From Clostridium_AT radicumherbarum (GTDB taxonomy: Bacteria > Bacillota > Clostridia > Clostridiales > Clostridiaceae): DNA of 64,000 nt. Position 1 is the first letter of the stretch, and the number at the start of each line of letters is the position of its first letter. The translations under genes were made by a program, and so were the position numbers. Positions 36,677-44,028 of the stretch are shown piece by piece. The stretch spans positions 119,700 to 183,699 of the forward strand of contig NZ_JBJHZY010000005.1 in the NCBI RefSeq assembly GCF_045310525.1, given 5' to 3'. The notes under the pieces were generated by a model that saw nothing but the letters and a program-made list of their open reading frames with translations, did no database searches and was not told the DNA's origin.

Positions 36677-36742
36677 AGGGCATAAAGTAGATTTTCAAAT
36701 TATATAAGCTGATATTTTTAATAATATTACAAAAATAAGTAC

Positions 36743-38188
36743 TTAATAACCCTCTTTCTTAAGTGCTTCTACAATTTCCACATATTTTTCTATTACATCA
36801 AACCCTTTATAATCATCTCTTCTTAAGTCTATAATATCACCATGAGAGATTCCTCGCCTTCGTTTATTTTTCAATACCCCTTTAAATTCACCCCATTTAG
36901 CAGATTCAATAGATACTAAGCCATCATTTTCACCTTCCATTAACCTTACTAAAATATAAGGTATGGCTACTATATAATCACTTAATATATTCTTTACTAC
37001 CGATGAGTAACTTTGATAATAAACTTGCTGAGCATCCCTTACCTCTTCATTAAATTTTTTACTATGACTAGTTGAAAACTGTCTGCTTGCAGTATAAAAG
37101 TCAGGATTTTTATCCCCTAGAAACCTATAATATTTATCAAAAAATCTTGCAATAGCTTTGTAAATTTTATCAGGAAGTTTACAAGCAATATCAACAAACT
37201 TACATCCTCTATGTGGTGATGACATCATGGTTAGTGATGCCACGCAGTCCCCCATTTCTAATTTACTTATCATATAACGTGCATCTAGTCCTCCCTTTGA
37301 ATGCGCAATAATATTTACCTTTTTACATCCTGTTTCTTTCATAATATCAAGAATTTTATTTTTAATGTCCTTTGCATTATACTCAACTGTCCCCCAAGCT
37401 TCTTGATTACCGTAATAAACTGTTGCTCCATTGCGAATTAATTCCTTAGGTATCCTTCCCCAGTAATTAATATATTTTAAATCTCTAAATCCAACACCAT
37501 GAACCAATACGAGTGGATATTTTGTTTTACATACTTCTGAATCAACACGAGCTTTATTATTAATTACTTTATAACACTCATGATCGTATTCTATTTTTGC
37601 TATATAGCAAGCATATAGCATTATAAGCACATTTATGATTGGAATAAGGCTCCCAAAAACTACTATAAGTCGCTTCATTATATTTAATCTTCTTGAAGTA
37701 CATAAAATTCGTATCATACCATTTGTAAGTAATATAATAATATTTAATGTCATAATAACAATGTCAATTATTAAGATATTCTTAGGCATGGCGAGGTTTT
37801 GTATTGTTGTAACTCCCATTTGATATATTATGATTTGAATAAATGCTGCATACAATCCATATAAAACAATACTTCTTCCACCTATCATTACCCTTAATCT
37901 AATGTTTACAATTTGATTCCTGGCATATGGAACTATATTTACTTTTATCCAAATATAAAAAGTGAAAAAAATCACCTCAGCTAAAATAATCCATTTATAT
38001 ATAACTTTATCTTGTCCAAATTTAGTACGTCCACTAAAAAAGTAACCTAACAAAAAAATATGAGGAGCAAAAATAAAATACACATGCAAAAAAATTTTAT
38101 TTAGTAAATGTATCTTCTTATTAATGTCTAAGTATACGATACTGATTACAATTAGTGTTAATGCAAAAGTTATTATAGGTGCTATCAT
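36743..38188 (-). CDS. Membrane-anchored alpha/beta-hydrolase (triacylglycerol lipase-like)
   Basis: 481 residues: N-terminal half with about six spans (1-215), then a cytosolic or external alpha/beta-hydrolase domain (about 225-475) with oxyanion motif LVLVHGVGF, nucleophile Ser in AHSKGG, acid Asp in ENDGLVS and His in ISHGDII. The catalytic domain resembles bacterial class I lipases of the Pseudomonas/Burkholderia group; the multi-span N-terminus is unusual. AAGGAG precedes the ATG. It is the only gene between two rlmH-end copies, so it may be cargo of a degenerate integrated element. Lipid substrate unknown. Confidence 0.8.
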   Translation of the reverse strand: MIAPIITFALTLIVISIVYLDINKKIHLLNKIFLHVYFIFAPHIFLLGYFFSGRTKFGQDKVIYKWIILAEVIFFTFYIWIKVNIVPYARNQIVNIRLRVMIGGRSIVLYGLYAAFIQIIIYQMGVTTIQNLAMPKNILIIDIVIMTLNIIILLTNGMIRILCTSRRLNIMKRLIVVFGSLIPIINVLIMLYACYIAKIEYDHECYKVINNKARVDSEVCKTKYPLVLVHGVGFRDLKYINYWGRIPKELIRNGATVYYGNQEAWGTVEYNAKDIKNKILDIMKETGCKKVNIIAHSKGGLDARYMISKLEMGDCVASLTMMSSPHRGCKFVDIACKLPDKIYKAIARFFDKYYRFLGDKNPDFYTASRQFSTSHSKKFNEEVRDAQQVYYQSYSSVVKNILSDYIVAIPYILVRLMEGENDGLVSIESAKWGEFKGVLKNKRRRGISHGDIIDLRRDDYKGFDVIEKYVEIVEALKKEGY

Positions 38189-38284
38189 AATTTCTCCTTA
38201 CTTTGGTGGGAATACTTATTAAATAATCTTATTTTACCATATTTTTTAATAAAACCCATAGTTTTTAAGAAAAGTGGGCGAATG

Positions 38285-38314
38285 AAAAAAGATTGAGTTT
38301 TTCCTCAACCTTTT
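38285..38314 (-). terminator. Terminator of rlmH
   Basis: Stem AAAAGGTTGAG / CTCAATCTTTT (one G-U pair) followed by TT-rich sequence on the minus strand, about 45 bases after the rlmH stop. Confidence 0.75.
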
Positions 38315-38359
38315 AAAGTTTATTGCAATTTAATTAATATCACATAATTCATACTTACG

Positions 38360-38384
38360 TTATTTATGGTACGGTTCACCGTAA
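38360..38384 (-). repeat. rlmH 3' end, direct-repeat partner (att-like site)
   Basis: Minus-strand reading TTACGGTGAACC then GTACCATAAATAA, the last codons of rlmH. Direct repeat of the copy 1.7 kb away, in the same orientation, enclosing the lipase gene. Confidence 0.65.
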
Positions 38385-38839
38385 TTAATTCTAAATCCCC
38401 TATAAACCTGTTCCAGTAAGATTACTCTCATTAACTGATGTGGAAAAGTCATTTTTGAAAAAGATAATTTATAATCAGCTCTATTTAAAACTTCCTTTGA
38501 GAGTCCAAGGGAACCACCAATAACAAATGCTATGCTGCTGTTACCTTTTATGCCTGCATCTTTAATAAACTCTGCAAGCTCCTCTGAAGATAACATTTTC
38601 CCTTCTATTGCTAGGGCAACTAAAAACATGCTATCCCTTATACATTTTAAAATTGCCTCTCCTTCCTTTGCCTTTATCTGAAGTTCTTCCTTTTCTGAGG
38701 CATTATCAGGTGTTTTCTCATCCTGAAGTTCAATTATTTCTAATTTACAATATCTGCTTAGCCTTTTTGAATATTCGTTTATGGCATCCTTAAGATATTT
38801 TTCTTTTATTTTCCCAACAGTTATTAGTGTTATATTCAT
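38360..38839 (-). CDS. rlmH: 23S rRNA (pseudouridine1915-N3)-methyltransferase
   Basis: SPOUT methyltransferase acting on assembled 70S ribosomes. 159 residues, equal to the Staphylococcus homolog. Seen: ITLITVGKIKEKYL start, IELQDEKTPD, FVIGGSLGLSKEVL and the knot region SKMTFPHQLMRVILLEQVYRGFRI, ending YGEPYHK. Start taken at ATG before NITLITVGK; a TTG four codons upstream overlaps the AAAGGA ribosome site. The 3' end of this gene is the SCC insertion site in staphylococci. Neighbours (walJ nearby) match the origin-proximal order in Firmicutes. Confidence 0.96.
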   Translation of the reverse strand: MNITLITVGKIKEKYLKDAINEYSKRLSRYCKLEIIELQDEKTPDNASEKEELQIKAKEGEAILKCIRDSMFLVALAIEGKMLSSEELAEFIKDAGIKGNSSIAFVIGGSLGLSKEVLNRADYKLSFSKMTFPHQLMRVILLEQVYRGFRINYGEPYHK

Positions 38840-38869
38840 ACCTAGTCTCAATCCTTTATCTATAAAATT

Positions 38870-38903
38870 AATGCCGGCCTATATTTATCAATAGGTCGGC
38901 ATT
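38870..38903 (-). terminator. Terminator of the SEC-C gene
   Basis: Stem AATGCCGACCTAT / ATAGGCCGGCATT (one mismatch) followed by AATTTTATAG on the minus strand. Confidence 0.75.
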
Positions 38904-38920
38904 TAAGTTACAATTAATTA

Positions 38921-39424
38921 TTATGCATTAGCACCGCAGCACTTTTTATATTTCTTTCCGCTGCCGCAAGGACATGGGTCATTTCTTCCTACTTTACTTT
39001 CATTAACTATAGTTTTAGTTTCTCTCCACTTTACTTGGATTTCTTTTCTCTTTTCCTTTACGAAAATTCCTTCCCATTGTGGTAATTCATAAAGATAGTC
39101 TGCTTTTGCATCTAACATATTGAAATAGAGCTTTTCAAAGTCTATATTTATTTCTATTTCTGAGTTTTCATCTATATTTTCTAAATCGATACTTTCTTTT
39201 AAGCTTTCATTAATGCCATCTAAGAATCCCATGAAAAATATATTTGTTGTTTGGAATTCTTCTGCTAAGTTTTTAACTGTACCTTTTACAATTTCTTTGT
39301 GATTTGCTAAGAGTTTTGTATATATGCTTTTTTCAATTGCCCCATATTCCTTCCAGAAAGCGGCTTCTCCTTTAGTTCTTACATATTCTACAACCATATC
39401 TGTCCATTCTTTATATAGGCTCAT
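38921..39424 (-). CDS. SEC-C motif protein
   Basis: 167 residues. The N-terminal 140 residues are helical and acidic, with no recognised catalytic domain (AEEFQTTNIFFMGFLDGINES, EINIDFEKLYFNMLDAKADY). The last 25 are a SEC-C zinc motif with CPCGSGKKYKKCC, as at the end of SecA, where it contacts SecB or ribosomes. Similar small SEC-C proteins occur in clostridia without known role; a part in ribosome or protein-export contacts is possible. AAAGGAG precedes the ATG. Own terminator. Confidence 0.75.
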   Translation of the reverse strand: MSLYKEWTDMVVEYVRTKGEAAFWKEYGAIEKSIYTKLLANHKEIVKGTVKNLAEEFQTTNIFFMGFLDGINESLKESIDLENIDENSEIEINIDFEKLYFNMLDAKADYLYELPQWEGIFVKEKRKEIQVKWRETKTIVNESKVGRNDPCPCGSGKKYKKCCGANA

Positions 39425-39485
39425 GTTTATTTCTCCTTTTGTAAATCTTTTATTGTAACTTTATTACAATTATAATAATTTTTCT

Positions 39486-40055
39486 TTATTTTTTCAACAA
39501 TATATTTTCAATATCATCTTTCCCAAAGGGCTTAGATATATTGTAATTTCCGCCTAGGCTTTCTATATCTTTGTTTTCAACTAGTATTTTTACCTTTGAC
39601 ACTGATGGAAGCTGAGTCAAAGAATTTAAAATTCCTCTAAGACAGGCCTCTTCCTTAACTGGAGTCATATTGAAATTAGCTTCTTTACTTAAGTTCACAT
39701 AAGCTACTTTATCCTTAATTGAAAAACTAAGAAGTTTTGTTTCCTTAGGTAGAACTGGCTTTAGCATACTTACGTTGGAAGGACCTTTTAAAAATTCCTG
39801 CATTATAATTTCGCCAATAACCTCTTCTTTATTAATAAGCCTTTCTTCCTTAACTACAGCTGCTTTATCCTTAGTAGTAGAACCATCAAAATATAAATCC
39901 AAGCTGATACTATTATCTTTCTCTTTAGGCAATACTATACTTTGTATTTTATCATTGTTATTTGAGCTAAGTTTATCCTTTTTTTCGCATCCAGTAAATC
40001 CTATTGAAGTAATAACTAAAGTACTGAATAAGAATACTGAAAGTATCCTTTTCAT
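39486..40055 (-). CDS. GerMN-domain lipoprotein
   Basis: 189 residues. Type II signal peptide with lipobox IGFTGC (lipid Cys23), then a GerMN domain (about 75-180; MQEFLKGPSNVSMLKPVLP, KVAYVNLSKEAN). B. subtilis GerM, with this domain, is a sporulation lipoprotein that helps assemble the SpoIIIA-SpoIIQ channel; a related envelope role is inferred. It lies 14 bases downstream of walJ on the same strand and likely shares its transcript. Confidence 0.85.
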   Translation of the reverse strand: MKRILSVFLFSTLVITSIGFTGCEKKDKLSSNNNDKIQSIVLPKEKDNSISLDLYFDGSTTKDKAAVVKEERLINKEEVIGEIIMQEFLKGPSNVSMLKPVLPKETKLLSFSIKDKVAYVNLSKEANFNMTPVKEEACLRGILNSLTQLPSVSKVKILVENKDIESLGGNYNISKPFGKDDIENILLKK

Positions 40056-40069
40056 GCTCTCACCCCACT

Positions 40070-40858
40070 CTAAAATTCAACATAATTACTTGGCATATCC
40101 CTCTTAGCTACAGTGAGTCCAATATCTTTATTTAAGCTTATCTTTCTGGCAGTTAAAATATTTACTACTGTTTGATATGCAAGCTCAGGATAATTATTAG
40201 TCTTGCTTAAATGTCCTAAAATGACTTTTTTTCTCTTGTAGCCATCTATCATATCTGCAATAGCTTTCCCACAGTCCTCATTTGATAAATGTCCTACGTC
40301 ACTTAATATTCTTCTTTTTAAATTATATGGATATGGTCCAAATTTTAGCATCTCTATATCATGATTACTTTCAAATAAAAGTACATCTGCATCTTCAATG
40401 TTTTCTCTTACCACATCAGAGTAATAACCTAAGTCTGTAGCAACGGCAACTTTCTTCTTATTATGATATAATGCATAGCCTTGTGCAGCTGCGGCATCAT
40501 GAGATATTGGAAAACTTTTTATATCCATATCTTTTATGCTTGTATAATTTTTAGACATAACCATAATATTATGCTCTTTAATATTTCCAATTAAGCTACT
40601 CATGGCTTTCCAGGTAAGTTCATTTGCATATATTGGTATATCATATCTTCTTGATAATACCCCTATACCTTTAATATGATCAATATGTTCATGTGTTACA
40701 AAAATAGCATCTAATTCTGAAGCATTTTCATTTATTTCCTTTAAGGCTTTTTCTATATTTTTACCTGGTAACCCGGCATCAATGAGCACCTTTGTCTCAC
40801 CGGAGGATACATATATACTGTTTCCACTGCTGCCACTATATAACGAACAAAATATCAT
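40070..40858 (-). CDS. walJ: MBL-fold hydrolase, WalJ/YycJ family
   Basis: 262 residues. Metallo-beta-lactamase motif THEHIDHIKGIG (about 55-66), further ligands in SHDAAAAQGY, the Asp of ATDLGY and the terminal His of LGHLSKTNN. The N-terminal CSLYSGSSGNS is typical of YycJ. In Bacillus and Streptococcus the protein affects cell-wall control and coordination of division with replication; RNA or DNA 5'-exonuclease activity has been described. Usually linked to the walRK operon and rlmH; here rlmH is 1.2 kb away but walRK is absent. Confidence 0.88.
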   Translation of the reverse strand: MIFCSLYSGSSGNSIYVSSGETKVLIDAGLPGKNIEKALKEINENASELDAIFVTHEHIDHIKGIGVLSRRYDIPIYANELTWKAMSSLIGNIKEHNIMVMSKNYTSIKDMDIKSFPISHDAAAAQGYALYHNKKKVAVATDLGYYSDVVRENIEDADVLLFESNHDIEMLKFGPYPYNLKRRILSDVGHLSNEDCGKAIADMIDGYKRKKVILGHLSKTNNYPELAYQTVVNILTARKISLNKDIGLTVAKRDMPSNYVEF

Positions 40859-40882
40859 AAAAATCCCCCTATATATAACCCT

Positions 40883-42148
40883 TTAACAATCTTCTGTCTT
40901 TATTCTTCTTATATCCGCACCTAGCATTTTAAATTTTTCTTCAATGTATGGATATCCCCTATCAACATGATCAATACAGGTCACTTCAGTTGTTCCTTCT
41001 GCTGCCAGTCCAGCTATTATCATTGCAGCTCCAGCTCTTAAATCAGTGGCCTTAACTACAGCGCCTGTTAATTTATTTATTCCATCTACAATGGCAGTTC
41101 TGCCTTCAACTTTTACATTTGCTCCCATTTTTTTTAGCTCATCTACAAATTTAAATCTGCTTTCCCATACGCTCTCATTAACAATGCTTCTCCCTTGAGC
41201 TATGCTTAAAAGGGTTGTCATTGGCTGTTGAACATCTGTTGGAAATCCAGGGTAAGGTAGTGTTTTTATGTTTACACCCTTTAATCTTCTATCTGACTTT
41301 ATAAGTATTGAATCTTCATTTTCTATAACATGAACGCCCATTTCTATAAGCTTAGCTGTTATTGACTCAAGATGCTTTGGTATAACATTGCTAACAACGA
41401 CCTCGCCTCCACAGGCAGCCGCTGCTATCATGTATGTCCCAGCTTCGATTTGATCTGGAATTACGCTGTAATTGCAGCCCTTTAATTCTTTTACACCAAC
41501 TATTCTAATTATATCTGTACCAGCGCCTTTAATATTAGCACCCATAGAATTTAAAAAGTTAGCTACATCTACTACATGAGGTTCTTTAGCTACATTTTCA
41601 AGTATTGTTGTCCCTTCTGCAAGTGTTGCAGCAAGCATAACATTAATTGTTGCACCTACACTTACTACATCAAAAAATATATTTGCTCCTATAAGCTTTT
41701 CTGCTTTTGCCTTTATAAGTCCATGTTCTATTGTAACCACAGCTCCTAAGGCCTCAAATCCTTTTATGTGCTGATCTATAGGTCTTACCCCAATAGCACA
41801 TCCTCCTGGCAAATCTACATTTGCTTCCTTAAATCTGCCTAAGAGTGCACCTATAAGATAGTAAGAAGCTCTCATCCTTCTTACATCATCAGTATTAGCA
41901 AAAACGTTATTTATCGCTGTGCTGTCTATAGTTGCACAATTATTACTTTTATTTATCTTACAATTAAGACTTTCTATAATTCTTTCTATACATTGAACAT
42001 CTTCTATTTCTGGTATGTTGTCTATTACAGAAACACCACTGCTGGCCATAATGGCTGCAGGTAATATTGCTACAGCAGCGTTTTTTGCTCCGCTAATGTC
42101 TATCTTTCCAAACAACTTTTTCCCACCATTTATAACAAGCTTATCCAT
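40883..42148 (-). CDS. murA: UDP-N-acetylglucosamine 1-carboxyvinyltransferase
   Basis: First committed step of peptidoglycan synthesis (enolpyruvate transfer to UDP-GlcNAc), target of fosfomycin. 421 residues. Seen: INGGKKLFGKIDISGAKN start, catalytic Cys in PGGCAIGVRPIDQHI (about 117), PYPGFPTDVQQP, and RAGAAMIIAGLAA. The Cys is present, so fosfomycin sensitivity is expected. Start at the second ATG (MDKLVING): the ATG four codons earlier directly abuts AAGG with no spacing. Firmicutes often have two murA genes; which of the two this is cannot be told. Confidence 0.95.
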   Translation of the reverse strand: MDKLVINGGKKLFGKIDISGAKNAAVAILPAAIMASSGVSVIDNIPEIEDVQCIERIIESLNCKINKSNNCATIDSTAINNVFANTDDVRRMRASYYLIGALLGRFKEANVDLPGGCAIGVRPIDQHIKGFEALGAVVTIEHGLIKAKAEKLIGANIFFDVVSVGATINVMLAATLAEGTTILENVAKEPHVVDVANFLNSMGANIKGAGTDIIRIVGVKELKGCNYSVIPDQIEAGTYMIAAAACGGEVVVSNVIPKHLESITAKLIEMGVHVIENEDSILIKSDRRLKGVNIKTLPYPGFPTDVQQPMTTLLSIAQGRSIVNESVWESRFKFVDELKKMGANVKVEGRTAIVDGINKLTGAVVKATDLRAGAAMIIAGLAAEGTTEVTCIDHVDRGYPYIEEKFKMLGADIRRIKTEDC

Positions 42149-42461
42149 GCCAGTTCCCATCCTTACTAATTTTTTTATTGCATAATGCTATATCAATTAA
42201 AATCCTATTTTTCCACGTTAAATTACAAATCTCATTATATCATAAAATAAATACTATACCATAGTTTTAACATTAGGTATATTCTTCCACAAAATATTAA
42301 AAACATACATTTTCCATTATATAATATTCTATTATATATTAAATAAAGTGTAATTTCTATGGTAAATTTGCAATTTATTTATAAATACTATCATATTATA
42401 TTAAAAATCCTTAAGAAATTCTTAATTAGAATTCTATAATATTAATTTCCTGCATATTATA
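42149..42461. other. Promoter region of murA
   Basis: Very AT-rich spacer (about 310 bases) between murA and the terminator of the DUF1540 gene. No gene, RNA family or convincing promoter pair could be fixed. Confidence 0.4.
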
Positions 42462-42535
42462 AAAAAATAAAAGGCAGCTTATTACTAAAAATACTTAACA
42501 AATTATCTCAAGTATTTATTAGTAAAAGCTACCTT
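42462..42535 (-). terminator. Terminator of the DUF1540 gene
   Basis: Long interrupted stem: AAGG.AGCTT, TTACTAA and AATACTT pair with AAGTATT, TTAGTAA and AAGCT.CCTT; the minus-strand end reads TTTTATTTTTTT. Confidence 0.75.
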
Positions 42536-42557
42536 CTACAACTACTACAATTAAATT

Positions 42558-42734
42558 TTAACTTAATACAAAACTTCCACAATCAGTACATTGTACAGTG
42601 TTAGCTTTAGCTTCATGTTTAACTACCTGAATCTGCTGCAAAGTACAATAGTTATCTTGATGATAATGATATTTACATTCACTTACTGTACAGCCTATAC
42701 TGTTGTTTTGCTTTCCATTACTTACTGTTGTCAT
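42558..42734 (-). CDS. DUF1540-domain protein (small cysteine-rich)
   Basis: A 58-residue protein with ATG and a perfect AGGAGG ribosome site nine bases upstream. Composition: IGCTVSECKYHYHQDNYC followed about 20 residues later by CTDCGSF. The Cys spacing is that of the DUF1540 family, common in spore-forming clostridia and bacilli and likely metal binding. It has its own terminator. Function unknown; a spore or stress role is only a guess. Confidence 0.82.
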   Translation of the reverse strand: MTTVSNGKQNNSIGCTVSECKYHYHQDNYCTLQQIQVVKHEAKANTVQCTDCGSFVLS

Positions 42735-42888
42735 AATTGCCTCCTAATAATTAAATATTGTATACATCATACAAATCACTATTCATACGCTGTATACTAT
42801 TTTAGTATTAGAATAAACAAGCCATATTATACTTGGAATAATTATGGTATAATATTTTTATAACTTCTACTTAGTTAAGGGGGAAAAA

Positions 42889-43437
42889 ATGAAATACTAT
42901 TTAGTTGCTTTATTCGATACAGAGTCTTACTCTGCTATGGAAACGATTCAAAAGAGCATTTGCAAAAAATATAAATTATACAAAAACATTCCTATGCTTC
43001 ATATAACTTTAGAGACAATAGAAGATCCTGATATGGATAAACTTTCAAGGGTGCTTTCCGATGTATTAAAGCCATATAAGACTTTTAAAGTAGAAACAAA
43101 TGGCATTATATGCTTTGATCCACCATATAAATCTGTAAATTTAAAAATTGAAAATAAGGGATATATTATTCGTTTAGCAAGAACTATTAATGATACATTA
43201 AAGCTTAATGGTTTTAATGTAAGAGAAAATATAGAGAATTGGGATTTACATGTTTCACTGGCCAATTCTAATTATGCTATTAGAGAATGGACAGGAAAAG
43301 AATACGTTGCTGCCTGCAGCGATGCTAAAAAAGATGGCTTTTATAGACTTGCCAAAATTGAGAGAATTGAGCTATGGAAACCTATAAATAATAAAAAAGA
43401 AATGCTGGTAAAAAGCTTTCCTTTAAGAACATTTTAA
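42889..43437 (+). CDS. 2H phosphoesterase (2'-5' RNA ligase-like)
   Basis: 182 residues with the two hallmark histidine motifs: LHITLET (about 43) and LHVSLAN (about 125). This is the LigT/2H superfamily, whose members open or form 2',5' or cyclic phosphodiesters in RNA, or act on small cyclic phosphates. No extra domain. GGGGGAAA ribosome site before the ATG; convergent with the zinc-ribbon gene. Substrate unknown. Confidence 0.85.
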   Translation: MKYYLVALFDTESYSAMETIQKSICKKYKLYKNIPMLHITLETIEDPDMDKLSRVLSDVLKPYKTFKVETNGIICFDPPYKSVNLKIENKGYIIRLARTINDTLKLNGFNVRENIENWDLHVSLANSNYAIREWTGKEYVAACSDAKKDGFYRLAKIERIELWKPINNKKEMLVKSFPLRTF

Positions 43438-43447
43438 TGAACTCAAA

Positions 43448-43481
43448 ATAAGAGCCACGAGAAACGTCCCGTGGCTCTTAT
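43448..43481. terminator. Bidirectional terminator
   Basis: 12-bp stem ATAAGAGCCACG / CGTGGCTCTTAT between convergent genes. The T-rich tail is better on the minus strand (TTATTTTGA). Confidence 0.8.
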
Positions 43482-43495
43482 GGGTCATGCTTTGG

Positions 43496-43861
43496 TTATT
43501 GCTGTTTACCACATTTAGGGCAAAACTCATCTTCCTTTTCCATTGCTGCTCCACATTTCTTGCACAACTTCCTATTCTTAAGCTTTAATATCTTCTTTTT
43601 AATACTTTCTATGTCTTTATTTATTGAATCTATTTCTTTGCATTTTTCTATTAAACTACTGTCGCTAACTTTATCATCTGCATATTCCTTATATATCTTC
43701 TTCCCAATTTTTAAGTAAATCTCGTCAATATGTTTCTCATTAGAAGATACCGACATATTAAGTTTGGATATCTCTATAAGGTTTTCTGATTTGTAAGCAA
43801 CATTTGAGACTCCATCCTCTAAGCATTTTCCTATTTTAAACAAATTATCTTTAAATGCCAT
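43496..43861 (-). CDS. Zinc-ribbon protein
   Basis: 121 residues: helical N-terminal part and a coiled coil (about 60-95, KEIDSINKDIESIKKKILKL), then a double CxxC zinc ribbon CKKCGAAMEKEDEFCPKCG at the C-terminus. Belongs to a large class of clostridial coiled-coil/zinc-ribbon proteins without assigned role. No membrane segment. Transcription probably ends at the shared hairpin that follows. Confidence 0.75.
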   Translation of the reverse strand: MAFKDNLFKIGKCLEDGVSNVAYKSENLIEISKLNMSVSSNEKHIDEIYLKIGKKIYKEYADDKVSDSSLIEKCKEIDSINKDIESIKKKILKLKNRKLCKKCGAAMEKEDEFCPKCGKQQ

Positions 43862-43974
43862 AAATCTAACCCCTAAAACTAATTATATTTCTATATATTA
43901 TTATATGTTTAAGTCTAGTAAATTGATTCCAAGTAGGAAATATCAGTTAGTGATTTAAACTAATTTATCTAAAT

Positions 43975-43998
43975 AAAAAAGCCCCCGGGGGGGGACTT
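43975..43998 (-). terminator. Terminator of glnA with homopolymeric C/G stem
   Basis: Minus strand AAAGTCCCC, CCCC loop, GGGGGCTTT and TTT tail. The stem contains a run of eight G on the plus strand, unusual in such AT-rich DNA. Confidence 0.7.
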
Positions 43999-44028
43999 TA
44001 ATTGCTAATCATTAATTAGGCAAAGCTC

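Noticed and set aside
36523..36742. Possible c-di-GMP riboswitch in front of the CWB2 wall protein
   Set aside because: No GEMM-I or class II signature found; only a short inverted repeat and the rlmH-end copy.
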